Origin: Elusimicrobiota bacterium
GTDB taxonomy: Bacteria > Elusimicrobiota > Endomicrobiia > Endomicrobiales > Endomicrobiaceae
Direction: 5' to 3'
Assembly (NCBI GenBank): GCA_031256695.1
Contig: JAIRQB010000112.1
Coordinates: 1 to 6,817, forward strand
Length of the DNA stretch: 6,817 nucleotides
Shown: piece after piece, positions 1-6,277 of the stretch
Layout of the letters: every line of letters begins with the position of its first letter
Position numbering within the stretch: position 1 is the first letter of the stretch
Made by a program: the position numbers and the translations under genes
The notes under the pieces: generated by a model
Seen by the model: only the letters and a program-made list of their open reading frames with translations
Database searches by the model: none
What the model was told of the DNA's origin: nothing

Positions 1-507
1 TTAACTTATAACCTTTATGCTTTTTATGACAATATCCTCAATGGGCTTGTCTGAAAAATCAACTTTTACTCTTGCTATTTTTTTGACAATGTCTAAACCT
101 TCAATGATTTCGCCAAAAATTGTATGAGCGCCGTTTAGCCAAGGCGTTTTAACTTCTGTGATAAAAAATTGAGAGCCGTTTGTGTCTACTCCGGCATTAG
201 CCATAGCCAGAATCCCCGGTTTGTCAAATTTTAAAGAGGAGTCAAATTCATCTTTGAATTTATAGCCGGGTCCGCCCGTTCCCGTTCCTAAAGGGTCTCC
301 GCTCTGTATCATAAATTCAGGTATTACTCTGTGGAAAATAAGCCCATCGTAAAACCGAACGCCGTTTTTTTTACCATCGCTTGGATGAGTCCATTCCTTT
401 TTGCCTTCTGCGAGCTCTGTAAAATTTGCAACGGCAAGCGGCGCTTTGTCGGGAAAAAGTTTAAAAGACATAATGCCGAAATCAGTCTCTATTGCGATAT
501 TCATCAT
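1..507 (-). CDS. Cyclophilin-type peptidyl-prolyl cis-trans isomerase, cytoplasmic
   Basis: This 168-residue single-domain cyclophilin catalyses cis-trans isomerisation of peptide bonds before proline and so helps protein folding. The family signature FHRVIPEFMIQSGD is at residues 59-71. Arg60, Phe65 and Gln68 match the catalytic pocket of the family; NGSQFFIT (110-117), Trp123 and His128 in the WLNGAHTIFG segment complete it. There is no signal peptide or membrane segment, so it should act in the cytoplasm, like PpiB. Residues 31-55 carry the basic loop common in bacterial members. Two ATG codons are adjacent (507 and 504); the AAGGAG site is 5 bases from the first and 8 from the second, so the true start may be 504. 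The stop codon occupies the first three bases of the window. It lies 25 bases after the DUF362 gene and is probably co-transcribed with it; no functional link is apparent. Confidence 0.95.
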   Translation of the reverse strand: MMNIAIETDFGIMSFKLFPDKAPLAVANFTELAEGKKEWTHPSDGKKNGVRFYDGLIFHRVIPEFMIQSGDPLGTGTGGPGYKFKDEFDSSLKFDKPGILAMANAGVDTNGSQFFITEVKTPWLNGAHTIFGEIIEGLDIVKKIARVKVDFSDKPIEDIVIKSIKVIS

Positions 508-532
508 CTATACTCCTTATAAAAATACTTAA

Positions 533-1654
533 TTAAATTGTAATCAATTTATATTTCCTATTTCCCAGCCCAAGTTTTTCAGCGTGTTCTATTTGGATTT
601 TCCAATTTGTTGAAGGATGAGCGTCTGTAAATCTGTCATTGTGAGTTTGCGCTTTTGCCGCCAGCATAGAATTTGCCGCTACGGGCTTTTTATTTACGGC
701 TTCCGCGCAGGCTTGGTCTAATGCTATGGGGTCAAAAGAGGCAAATATACCGACATCTTCAACTACCGGGACATCGTTTTCGCTATGGCAATCGCAATAT
801 GGGGATACATCTTTTACTATATTTATATGGAAATTAGGCTTGCCCCTAATCACAGCGGCTGTATATTCAGACATTTTCATACTTAAAATTTCATTTGTCT
901 CATCGCCTGCCGCATCTATGGCGTCTTTCGGGCATACTCCAATGCAGCGCCCGCAACCGACGCATTTATTGCAGTCTATTTCTGCTTTTTTATTTGTAAT
1001 TGACGGAGCATTGTGAGCGCATACTTTTATACAAGCGCCGCAGCCGATGCATTGCTCAACTATTACTGAAGGTTTGCCCTCGCTGTGCATTTCCATTTTA
1101 CCCGCTCTTGAGCCGCTTCCCATTCCTAAATTTTTAATTGCCCCGCCTATGCCTGTAAGTTCGTGGCATTTGAAATGAGTTAGAGAGATAATGATGTCGG
1201 CGTCCATTATAGCGCGTCCAATCTTTGCCTCTTTTACATATTTTGCGCCTTCTACTTTGACGAGGCTTTCATCAGTTCCTTTCAATCCGTCGGCGATAAT
1301 GATATGAGCGCCCGTAGAAAAAGGCGAATATCCGTTTAAATAGGCTGAATCTATGTGGTCAAGGGCATTCTTGCGCCCGCCGACATAAAGAGTATTGCTG
1401 TCTGTCAAAAATGCTTTGCCGCCCTTTTCTTTGACAAAATCAACTATGACTTTTGCAAAGTTGGGGCGCAAAAAAGCCAAATTGCCCGGCTCTCCAAAAT
1501 GGATTTTTATAGCGCAAAACTTGCCTTCAAAATCAATTTTAGAAATGCCCGCCGTTACAATGAGCCTTTTTAATTTGTCTAAAAGATTCTCTTCTAAAGT
1601 TGTCCGCAAATCTGCAAAATAGACTTCTGAAACTAACTTTTCAATATCTGCCAT
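533..1654 (-). CDS. DUF362 domain protein with two 4Fe-4S ferredoxin motifs
   Basis: This 373-residue protein has a DUF362 domain split around a bacterial-type ferredoxin insert. The N-terminal part holds family-like segments IHFGEPGN (51-58) and LTHFKCHELTGIGGAIKNLG (158-177). The ferredoxin part has two CxxCxxCxxxC motifs: Cys202/205/208/212 and Cys231/234/237/241, the second followed by the usual Pro and the first by Ala. An extra Cys228 precedes the second motif. The C-terminal part has a CDCH segment (Cys287, Cys289) and Cys316, which could bind another metal or cluster. The DUF362 family is widespread in anaerobes and is generally annotated as an iron-sulfur protein of unknown function; electron transfer is inferred from the clusters only. 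No signal or membrane segment is seen, so it is probably cytoplasmic. An AAAGGAG site ends about 7 bases before the ATG. It follows the hydroxyacid dehydrogenase gene by 50 bases. Confidence 0.93.
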   Translation of the reverse strand: MADIEKLVSEVYFADLRTTLEENLLDKLKRLIVTAGISKIDFEGKFCAIKIHFGEPGNLAFLRPNFAKVIVDFVKEKGGKAFLTDSNTLYVGGRKNALDHIDSAYLNGYSPFSTGAHIIIADGLKGTDESLVKVEGAKYVKEAKIGRAIMDADIIISLTHFKCHELTGIGGAIKNLGMGSGSRAGKMEMHSEGKPSVIVEQCIGCGACIKVCAHNAPSITNKKAEIDCNKCVGCGRCIGVCPKDAIDAAGDETNEILSMKMSEYTAAVIRGKPNFHINIVKDVSPYCDCHSENDVPVVEDVGIFASFDPIALDQACAEAVNKKPVAANSMLAAKAQTHNDRFTDAHPSTNWKIQIEHAEKLGLGNRKYKLITI

Positions 1655-1704
1655 TTTTTCTCCTTTTGACGAGCGCTAATCTATTGTTTTAACTTCCTTA
1701 ATTT

Positions 1705-2670
1705 TTAACTTTTGAAAATTCTGTCTTTATTGTAGACAAACTCAGGGGTTTTGCCGCTAAAATAATCTATTACTGCTTGGGCTGCGCCTATTGCCACGCG
1801 TTCTGAAGCCTCTTTTGTCAATGCCGCGCTGTGCGGAGTGGCTATTATATTGTCTAAAATCAAAAGCCCCGTATTTGCGGACGGCGGCTCTTTGCTGAAA
1901 ACATCTATGCCGGCTCCTGCTATTTTATTGTCTTTTAAAGCGTCATAGAGAGCTTCTTCAACAACTACTCCGCCTCTTGCGCAATTTACAAGATAGGCTG
2001 AAGGCTTCATTAAATCTATCAATTCTTTATTTATCATACCGTTGGTTTCAGGCATATTGGGGCAATGGATAGTTATAAAGTCTGCGGTTTGGAATAGTTC
2101 AGCAAGAGTTGAAACAAAAACATAGCCTTCGTCTTTAAAATTGCCCGCGCTAAAAGGGTCAAAAGCAATAATTTTCATATCAAGCCCCAAATGCGCTTTT
2201 TTGGCAACAAGAGAGCCTATTTTACCCATTCCAACTATGCCTAAAACTTTGCCGCAAACATCAATGGGTCTGCTATTATTTCTCTCTTTCCAGTTCCCCC
2301 TCCGCAGAGACTTGTCCATCCGCCGCAAATCTTTAGCAAGACTTAAAATCATAGCGCAAGTGTGTTCTGCTACTGATATATTGCTGGCAGTAGGAACATT
2401 GCAGACTAAAATTTTCCTTGCGCTTGCCGCTTCAATATCTACATTGTCAACTCCCGCGCCTGTCCTTGAAATTATTTTTAATTTCGGGGCATTGTCTATA
2501 ACCTCTTTTGTAGCGGAAGTCACAGTCCGCAAAACAATGCCTTCCGCTTCTTTTGCCGCTTCAACCAAAGACTCTTGAGCGGTATTTTTAGGCAAGAAAA
2601 CTTCAAATTTTTCATCTAATAATTTGCGAGCCTTGGGATTTATATCTTGGGATAACAGTATTTTTGTCAT
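1705..2670 (-). CDS. D-2-hydroxyacid dehydrogenase (phosphoglycerate / hydroxypyruvate / glyoxylate reductase family)
   Basis: This 321-residue NAD-dependent oxidoreductase of the D-isomer 2-hydroxyacid dehydrogenase family interconverts a 2-oxo acid and a D-2-hydroxy acid. The Rossmann motif GMGKIG is at 147-152 and Asp171 (AFDP) ends the second strand, which favours NAD over NADP. The catalytic triad is visible: Arg232 in NCARGG, Glu261 in SKEPP and His280 in TPH. The substrate-loop segment RTGAGVDNVD (69-78) is typical of the phosphoglycerate dehydrogenase branch. There is no C-terminal ACT domain, so it is not a full-length feedback-regulated SerA. Lying 122 bases after a probable 4-hydroxy-2-oxoglutarate-type aldolase, it could act on glyoxylate, hydroxypyruvate or a related 2-oxo acid; that is inference from context, and serine synthesis remains possible. 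The start is supported by AAGAGGAA about 6 bases upstream of the ATG. Confidence 0.92.
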   Translation of the reverse strand: MTKILLSQDINPKARKLLDEKFEVFLPKNTAQESLVEAAKEAEGIVLRTVTSATKEVIDNAPKLKIISRTGAGVDNVDIEAASARKILVCNVPTASNISVAEHTCAMILSLAKDLRRMDKSLRRGNWKERNNSRPIDVCGKVLGIVGMGKIGSLVAKKAHLGLDMKIIAFDPFSAGNFKDEGYVFVSTLAELFQTADFITIHCPNMPETNGMINKELIDLMKPSAYLVNCARGGVVVEEALYDALKDNKIAGAGIDVFSKEPPSANTGLLILDNIIATPHSAALTKEASERVAIGAAQAVIDYFSGKTPEFVYNKDRIFKS

Positions 2671-2692
2671 TTTGAATTCCTCTTAATTTAAC

Positions 2693-2718
2693 TTTTACCG
2701 CAATGCTCGGCGCAAGCG
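2693..2718. repeat. 26-bp direct repeat, copy A (intergenic)
   Basis: It is identical over 26 bases to 2798-2823, with a period of 105 bases. Read on the minus strand in the aldolase frame, it and the bases around it would encode ACAEHCGK, Ser and then a stop, a near copy of the true C-terminus. It is not translated as part of any gene here. It looks like a relic of a tandem duplication or recombination at the gene end. Confidence 0.9.
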
Positions 2719-2722
2719 CCGA
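2707..2722. repeat. Short GC-rich palindrome at duplicate copy A
   Basis: TCGGCGC and GCGCCGA flank AA, giving a 7-bp stem (effectively 6 bp with a CAAG loop). The gene copy of the repeat loses the outer pairs after 2823, so the full palindrome exists only in the intergenic copy. Confidence 0.7.
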
Positions 2723-2739
2723 TGTCATACAGGCGAAAG

Positions 2740-2774
2740 TTGAGTTGCCAAACTACATAAGCAAGGCAACTCAA
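2740..2774 (-). repeat. 10-bp inverted repeat between aldolase and hydroxyacid dehydrogenase genes
   Basis: TTGAGTTGCC (2740-2749) pairs exactly with GGCAACTCAA (2765-2774) around a 15-base loop. On the minus strand the stem is followed by CTTTCG, not a T-run, so it is a weak terminator candidate at best. An RNA-stability or processing hairpin between two genes of one transcript is an alternative. Confidence 0.65.
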
Positions 2775-2792
2775 GAATCACATTTTTCTAAA

Positions 2793-3707
2793 TTATTTTT
2801 TACCGCAATGCTCGGCGCAAGCGGATTCAAAAATTGCCGCAAGTTCACTCTTTTCATTTTCTTTTAGCGGCAGAACGGGAATGCGCGGCAGACCGCCTTT
2901 ATAGCCTAAAAGATTCATAGCGGCTTTCACGCCCGCTACTCCATATTTGCCCGTCGTCTTTTCATTTAAAGATATGAGATTTGCGCTCATAGCATCGGCT
3001 TCTTCTATTTTGCCTTCGTCAAATAAAGACTGCAAAATACAGCAAAGTTCAGGCAAATAATTTGCCATAGAAAGCACGCCGCCGACAGCGCCGTTTTTTA
3101 AAGCGTATAAGAATTTTGAAATAGACCCGGCTAAAACATAAAAATTAGCGCCTGCGGGAATTGCCTTTACATAGTTTGCTATATCCTCTTTTGAAGTGTC
3201 TTTCATACCTATTATATTAGGATGGGCGGCAAGTTTAGATACGGCGTTAAAAGACAAGAGAACTCCCGCCGCAAAACTGGGCGCGCAATACATTAAAACG
3301 GGCAGAGGCGAATTGTCTGCTACATTTTCAAAATAGGCTATGAGAGCATCGTCATTCATTCTTTTAGCATAGTAATGCGGAGTTAAAACGCTTACAAAAT
3401 CAGCGCCCGTATCTGCCGCTTTCTTAATAAATTCAACGGTTGCAAAAGCGGATTCTCTGCCTGCGCCCGCCATCAAGAATTTATCTTTACTCTTAACTCC
3501 CGCTATAGTCTTTAATACTTTTATAGCCTCTTCATCGCTTAAAGAGCGGAATTCCCCATTGCTGCCCAAAGGCATATAGCCGCGCAGTTTAGTCTCATTC
3601 ATTTTCTCAATGTTAAATTCCAAGCCTGCATAATCAATGTTTCCCCTTTCGTCAAAAGGCGTCATTACGGGCGGATAAATCCCCGTCAATTTTTCTTTTG
3701 TTTCCAT
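2793..3707 (-). CDS. DapA-superfamily aldolase, 4-hydroxy-2-oxoglutarate aldolase (HOGA)-like
   Basis: This 304-residue class I lyase of the dihydrodipicolinate synthase / N-acetylneuraminate lyase superfamily has the Schiff-base lysine at Lys169 (GMKD) and the catalytic tyrosine at Tyr140. The phosphate/carboxylate loop reads GSNGE (48-52) rather than the GTTGE of true DapA. The segments HPNIIGMKDTS, VLAGS and GAVGGVLSMAN, and the C-terminal GYKGGLPRIPVLPL, recall 4-hydroxy-2-oxoglutarate aldolase, which cleaves its substrate to pyruvate and glyoxylate. I therefore favour a 2-oxo-acid aldolase over lysine synthesis, but the substrate is unproven; a 2-keto-3-deoxy sugar acid aldolase is also possible. 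The open frame extends to 3761, but AAGGAG 6 bases before the ATG at 3707 and the start of family similarity fix the start there. It lies between the SorE-like dehydrogenase and the hydroxyacid dehydrogenase. Its last codons are duplicated downstream. Confidence 0.9.
   Translation of the reverse strand: METKEKLTGIYPPVMTPFDERGNIDYAGLEFNIEKMNETKLRGYMPLGSNGEFRSLSDEEAIKVLKTIAGVKSKDKFLMAGAGRESAFATVEFIKKAADTGADFVSVLTPHYYAKRMNDDALIAYFENVADNSPLPVLMYCAPSFAAGVLLSFNAVSKLAAHPNIIGMKDTSKEDIANYVKAIPAGANFYVLAGSISKFLYALKNGAVGGVLSMANYLPELCCILQSLFDEGKIEEADAMSANLISLNEKTTGKYGVAGVKAAMNLLGYKGGLPRIPVLPLKENEKSELAAIFESACAEHCGKK
2798..2823. repeat. 26-bp direct repeat, copy B (aldolase 3' end)
   Basis: This copy lies inside the last codons of the aldolase gene and encodes the CAEHCGK end of the protein. 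The match to 2693-2718 is exact and stops abruptly at both sides. Confidence 0.9.
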
Positions 3708-3713
3708 TTTTCT

Positions 3714-3719
3714 CTCCTT
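3714..3719 (-). promoter_or_regulatory. Ribosome binding site deciding the aldolase start
   Basis: AAGGAG on the minus strand lies 6 bases before the ATG at 3707. No comparable site precedes the upstream in-frame ATG at 3761, and the 18 extra residues it would add derive from the hairpin-containing spacer. Confidence 0.8.
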
Positions 3720-3732
3720 GTTTTGAAAGTTT

Positions 3733-3778
3733 AGAGTTATGCTTATTATTGCTTTTGGCAATCATAATTCATAACTCT
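3733..3778 (-). repeat. Composite hairpin at the end of the SorE-like gene
   Basis: AGAGTTATG (3733-3741) pairs with CATAACTCT (3770-3778), a 9-bp outer stem. An inner ATTGC/GCAAT stem (3748-3752 and 3758-3762) sits within it. The outer arm begins at the last base of the upstream stop codon. On the minus strand only TAAACTTT follows, so termination would be weak; mRNA end protection or attenuation between the two genes is more likely. Confidence 0.6.
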
Positions 3779-5037
3779 CAACTTACTTTATAGTATTTCA
3801 ACAATTTCTTTTCAGCCTCGCTATTCCACAGCCCGTTGTGACGGAGGCATATTTGAGACAATTCCTTAAAGAGCGGTTCTTTTTCGCCTAATTTCTCAAA
3901 ATCGGCAAGCGCCGTAAGCGGCATATTTATTTGAGGATAAATCAATTTCTTGCCGCCGGGATTTTTAACTAAATTTTTCGTAGTTTCTATAACGCAATCA
4001 AGCCCTCCGATATGAGAAATCATCACAGATGGTCTAATTAAGCCTTGCGCGGAAAGAGAGAGCGCTTCTTTTAAATCCTCTGTCGTTGCTCCCGAAGTGC
4101 CGAGTATATGAGAAGAAGCGTAGTGGCAATTATAGAGATTTATTTCAGCCTTAAAGTTGCTGTCCGATGGTCCCGCAAAAAAGTTTAGACAGCCGTCAAA
4201 AGACAAAAGCCTATCGCCAAGTTCTGCAACTTCTTTTATAGCCGCTAAAACAAAAATGTCGTCATAACCATTGCCTTTTGTCAAATCTAAAAGTTCTTGA
4301 TAAATATCCTTTGATTTTGCGGAATTTACATAAATGAGTTCTATTCCTTTGCTTTTAGCATATTCTTTTGTAATCAAATTAGCCGCTCTTTCAAGCCTCT
4401 CTGAGTTGACATCGGTTACAACAATTCTTGACGGCTTTTTTGGCAAAGAAAGAGGATATTCAATAACTCCAAGCCCCATAGGTCCAGCGCCGCCTAAAAT
4501 CAAAATTGAGCCGCCCTCTTTTATCCCCATAATATGAGTATAGTTTGAGCCATTATGATATGTCGCGCGATAGGCGCTGATAATGCAGCTCATAGGCTCG
4601 GCAAGAGAAGCGTTGAAATAACTATCTCCGTTATAATGCAAAAGACTCCCTGTCTCCATAACTTCATTAGGCATAATTGCATACAGACTATCGCCGCCGC
4701 AGAATTGATAAGAATAGCCAAGCGTTGCGGGACTTCCTTTATAGTTGAGAGCGGGCTGTATAGCGAATTTTTCGCCTGCTTTAAACTCTTTGCGCCATTT
4801 TTCGCCGACCTCAATTATATCGCCTGCAAATTCATGCCCTACAATTATTGGGTTTTTATCAATATCTTTTGGGCATCTTTTATGTTTTATGCCTTGCTTT
4901 AAAAGTTTATAAGTTGACATACAAATGCTGTCGGTGATAACTTTGACTAAAATCTCATCGTCTGTTATAGACGGCAATTCAAATTCCTCAAGCCTTAAAT
5001 CCTCTGCTCCGTATAAACGAACCGCTTTTGTTTTCAT
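3778..5037 (-). CDS. Zinc-binding medium-chain dehydrogenase, L-sorbose-1-phosphate reductase (SorE)-like
   Basis: This 419-residue medium-chain dehydrogenase interconverts a sugar or polyol alcohol and its ketone with NAD(P). The catalytic zinc ligands expected in the family are visible: Cys39 in SICMSTYK, His68-Glu69 in GHEFAG and Glu147 in LAEPMSC. The cofactor motif GGAGPMG is at 182-188 and Asp209 (VVTDVN) points to NAD. The four-cysteine structural zinc lobe is absent. It is about 70 residues longer than a standard alcohol dehydrogenase, mostly from inserts and a C-terminal tail after about 370. The length, the SICMSTYK / KNPIIVGHEF pattern and the missing lobe resemble sorbose-1-phosphate reductase; the true sugar substrate is unknown, and no phosphotransferase genes are in the window to support sorbose. 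AAGGGGGA lies about 5 bases before the ATG. It follows rfbB by 80 bases and precedes the aldolase by 70. Confidence 0.88.
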   Translation of the reverse strand: MKTKAVRLYGAEDLRLEEFELPSITDDEILVKVITDSICMSTYKLLKQGIKHKRCPKDIDKNPIIVGHEFAGDIIEVGEKWRKEFKAGEKFAIQPALNYKGSPATLGYSYQFCGGDSLYAIMPNEVMETGSLLHYNGDSYFNASLAEPMSCIISAYRATYHNGSNYTHIMGIKEGGSILILGGAGPMGLGVIEYPLSLPKKPSRIVVTDVNSERLERAANLITKEYAKSKGIELIYVNSAKSKDIYQELLDLTKGNGYDDIFVLAAIKEVAELGDRLLSFDGCLNFFAGPSDSNFKAEINLYNCHYASSHILGTSGATTEDLKEALSLSAQGLIRPSVMISHIGGLDCVIETTKNLVKNPGGKKLIYPQINMPLTALADFEKLGEKEPLFKELSQICLRHNGLWNSEAEKKLLKYYKVS

Positions 5038-5077
5038 TGCGTCCCCCTTAATTTTTAATTTTAAATAGTTAAACAGA

Positions 5078-5098
5078 GACCCTCGTATATGCGAGGTC
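5078..5098 (+). terminator. Hairpin with T-run, plus direction, between rfbB and the dehydrogenase gene
   Basis: GACCCTCG (5078-5085) pairs with CGAGGTC (5092-5098) with one bulged C, around the loop TATATG. On the plus strand GGTA and then six T (5103-5108) follow, the layout of an intrinsic terminator for leftward-antisense transcription. On the minus strand the stem is followed only by a broken T-rich stretch (TCTGTTTAACTATTT), so it would be at most a partial terminator after rfbB. There is no plus-strand gene for it to end. Confidence 0.4.
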
Positions 5099-5117
5099 GG
5101 TATTTTTTAAACTGTCT

Positions 5118-6095
5118 TTAATAATATTTTTTTAAAACTTTCTTTTTGAGCGGGCGCCAAATTTTTTCATTATTCTTATACCACAAAACAGTTTCTTTAA
5201 TTGCTTTTTCAAAACTGTATTGCGGTCTATATCCTAACTTTTTAATTTTAGAGCAATTTATGGCATAGCGTCTGTCGTGACCGGGTCTGTCCTGCACTCT
5301 CTTTATAAGGGAGAGAGGCTTTTGCGCTATGTTTAAAATTTTTTTCGTTAAATCTATATTGGCAAGTTCAACGCCGCCGCCTATATTATAGACTTCTCCG
5401 TTTTTGCCTTTATGCATAGCGATGTCTATGCCTAAACAGTGGTCTAAAACATAAAGCCAATCTCTAACATTTTTCCCGTCGCCGTATAGGGGAACTTCTA
5501 AATCGTCTAATGCATTTGTGACAAAAAGCGGAATTACTTTTTCCGGGTATTGATAGGGACCGTAATTGTTAGAACATCTTGTAATAATAGAGGGCAAGTT
5601 ATGCGTCCTAAAATAAGATAAAACAAGAAGGTCTGCGCTTGCTTTTGCCGCTGAATAAGGGCTATTAGGAGATATAGGCGATTCTTCTGTAAAAGCGCCT
5701 TTTAAAATGCTGCCGTAGACTTCATCTGTGGAAATTTGGATAAATTTTGCCGTCTTATAAAATTTCGCCGCTTCCAAAAGAGCAAAGACGCCGTTTACAG
5801 AAGTTTTTATAAATTTGTCGGCGTTTAAAATTGAGCGGTCAACGTGGGTTTCAGCGGCAAAATTGATAATGCAGTCTGATTCTTTTATGTATTTAGAGGC
5901 GAGTTTGAAATTGCAAATATCGCCTTTTACAAAGCGGTAGCGCGGATTTTTCTCTATATCTTTTAAATTGTTGAGATTGCCCGCATATGTCAATTTGTCA
6001 TAATTGACAATAGAATAGTTTGGATATTTATCCAGCATATACCTGATGAAATTTGACCCTATAAAACCCGCTCCGCCTGTGATAAATAATTTCAT
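5118..6095 (-). CDS. rfbB: dTDP-glucose 4,6-dehydratase
   Basis: This 325-residue extended short-chain dehydrogenase converts dTDP-glucose to dTDP-4-keto-6-deoxyglucose in the cytoplasm, the committed step to dTDP-rhamnose and other 6-deoxy sugars of surface polysaccharides. The NAD motif GGAGFIG is at 7-13 and Asp33 lies in NYDKLTYAGN. Catalytic Thr123-Asp124-Glu125 (STDEVYG) and Tyr147/Lys151 (YSAAK) are present, with RDWLYV (211-216) and RPGHDRRYAI (270-279) near the sugar-nucleotide site. Length and motif order are those of the family. The frame extends to 6143, but AAAGGAGG ending 5 bases before the ATG at 6095, followed directly by the MKLFITGGAG start, fixes it there. The usual partners rfbA, rfbC and rfbD are not in the window. 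It is the first gene after the promoter at 6224-6251 and probably leads the minus-strand gene series. Confidence 0.95.
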   Translation of the reverse strand: MKLFITGGAGFIGSNFIRYMLDKYPNYSIVNYDKLTYAGNLNNLKDIEKNPRYRFVKGDICNFKLASKYIKESDCIINFAAETHVDRSILNADKFIKTSVNGVFALLEAAKFYKTAKFIQISTDEVYGSILKGAFTEESPISPNSPYSAAKASADLLVLSYFRTHNLPSIITRCSNNYGPYQYPEKVIPLFVTNALDDLEVPLYGDGKNVRDWLYVLDHCLGIDIAMHKGKNGEVYNIGGGVELANIDLTKKILNIAQKPLSLIKRVQDRPGHDRRYAINCSKIKKLGYRPQYSFEKAIKETVLWYKNNEKIWRPLKKKVLKKYY

Positions 6096-6100
6096 TAACT

Positions 6101-6108
6101 CCTCCTTT
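6101..6108 (-). promoter_or_regulatory. Ribosome binding site deciding the rfbB start
   Basis: AAAGGAGG lies 5 bases before the ATG at 6095. The in-frame ATG at 6143 would place this strong site inside the coding region and add 16 residues that do not belong to the family. Confidence 0.85.
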
Positions 6109-6141
6109 GTTGATAAGCCTTTCGCTCTACATTCAAAAGCC

Positions 6142-6170
6142 ATTTTCGCCCATTTGGGCTTAATAAATTT
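6142..6170. repeat. Dispersed hairpin repeat, copy 1 (rfbB leader)
   Basis: ATTTTCGCCC, four bases, GGGC and a terminal AAATTT-like end align without gaps to 6478-6506 at roughly three quarters of positions by eye. The stem core GCCC/GGGC is kept, while the outer arms present in the second copy are mostly lost. Confidence 0.5.
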
Positions 6171-6223
6171 AGATTTGAGAACTATTGAGCCGCATACCGA
6201 TTTTTATCTAATTTTGAGAGCGG

Positions 6224-6251
6224 ATTATATCAAAAAGCCGTTTGCCGTCTA
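6224..6251 (-). promoter_or_regulatory. Predicted rfbB promoter (sigma-70 type, extended -10)
   Basis: On the minus strand a perfect TATAAT (6224-6229) is preceded by TGA, giving an extended -10. TAGACG (6246-6251) matches four of six bases of the -35 consensus with a 16-base spacer. Transcription would start near 6217, leaving a leader of about 120 bases before rfbB. This is the best promoter seen and probably drives the minus-strand gene series. Confidence 0.6.
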
Positions 6252-6277
6252 TTTTTGCGCGTTTTGAAAATCATTTT

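Larger units (their letters stand above)
2671..2792 (-). other. Intergenic region with gene-end duplicate and hairpins
   Basis: This 122-base gap between the aldolase and hydroxyacid dehydrogenase genes is the longest within the gene series. It contains one copy of a 26-base direct repeat derived from the aldolase 3' end, a 10-bp inverted repeat and a short GC-rich palindrome. I see no complete gene in it. No good run of T follows the hairpins in the minus direction, so read-through into the next gene is likely. Confidence 0.7.
6096..6223 (-). other. rfbB 5' leader of about 120 bases
   Basis: It lies between the predicted promoter and rfbB. It contains a GCCC-ATTT-GGGC stem (6148-6159) and a 29-base stretch (6142-6170) related to the hairpin at 6478-6506. 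No T-run follows the stem, so no classical attenuator is visible, and I recognise no riboswitch. Confidence 0.5.

Noticed and set aside
2693..2823. Attachment sites of an integrated mobile element
   Set aside because: Only 79 bases separate the direct repeats, with no integrase or cargo; at most it is the footprint of a lost insertion.
2793..3707. Calling the lyase a true dihydrodipicolinate synthase (DapA) for lysine synthesis
   Set aside because: The GSNGE loop and the C-terminal pattern differ from classical DapA, and the neighbours are catabolic dehydrogenases rather than lysine-pathway genes.
3708..3761. An 18-residue N-terminal extension of the aldolase
   Set aside because: The extension comes from the hairpin spacer, lacks a ribosome binding site, and the family similarity and AAGGAG site support the start at 3707.
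6096..6143. A 16-residue N-terminal extension of rfbB
   Set aside because: A strong ribosome binding site sits inside the extension just before the ATG at 6095, which is followed immediately by the family's N-terminal nucleotide-binding motif.
6096..6223. Riboswitch or attenuator in the rfbB leader
   Set aside because: Only a short 4-bp GCCC/GGGC stem is visible, without a T-run or any aptamer pattern that I recognise.
6046..6267. Plus-strand open frame of 73 codons over the rfbB start and leader
   Set aside because: Its first part is antisense to the conserved rfbB N-terminus, and it has no ribosome binding site or family resemblance.
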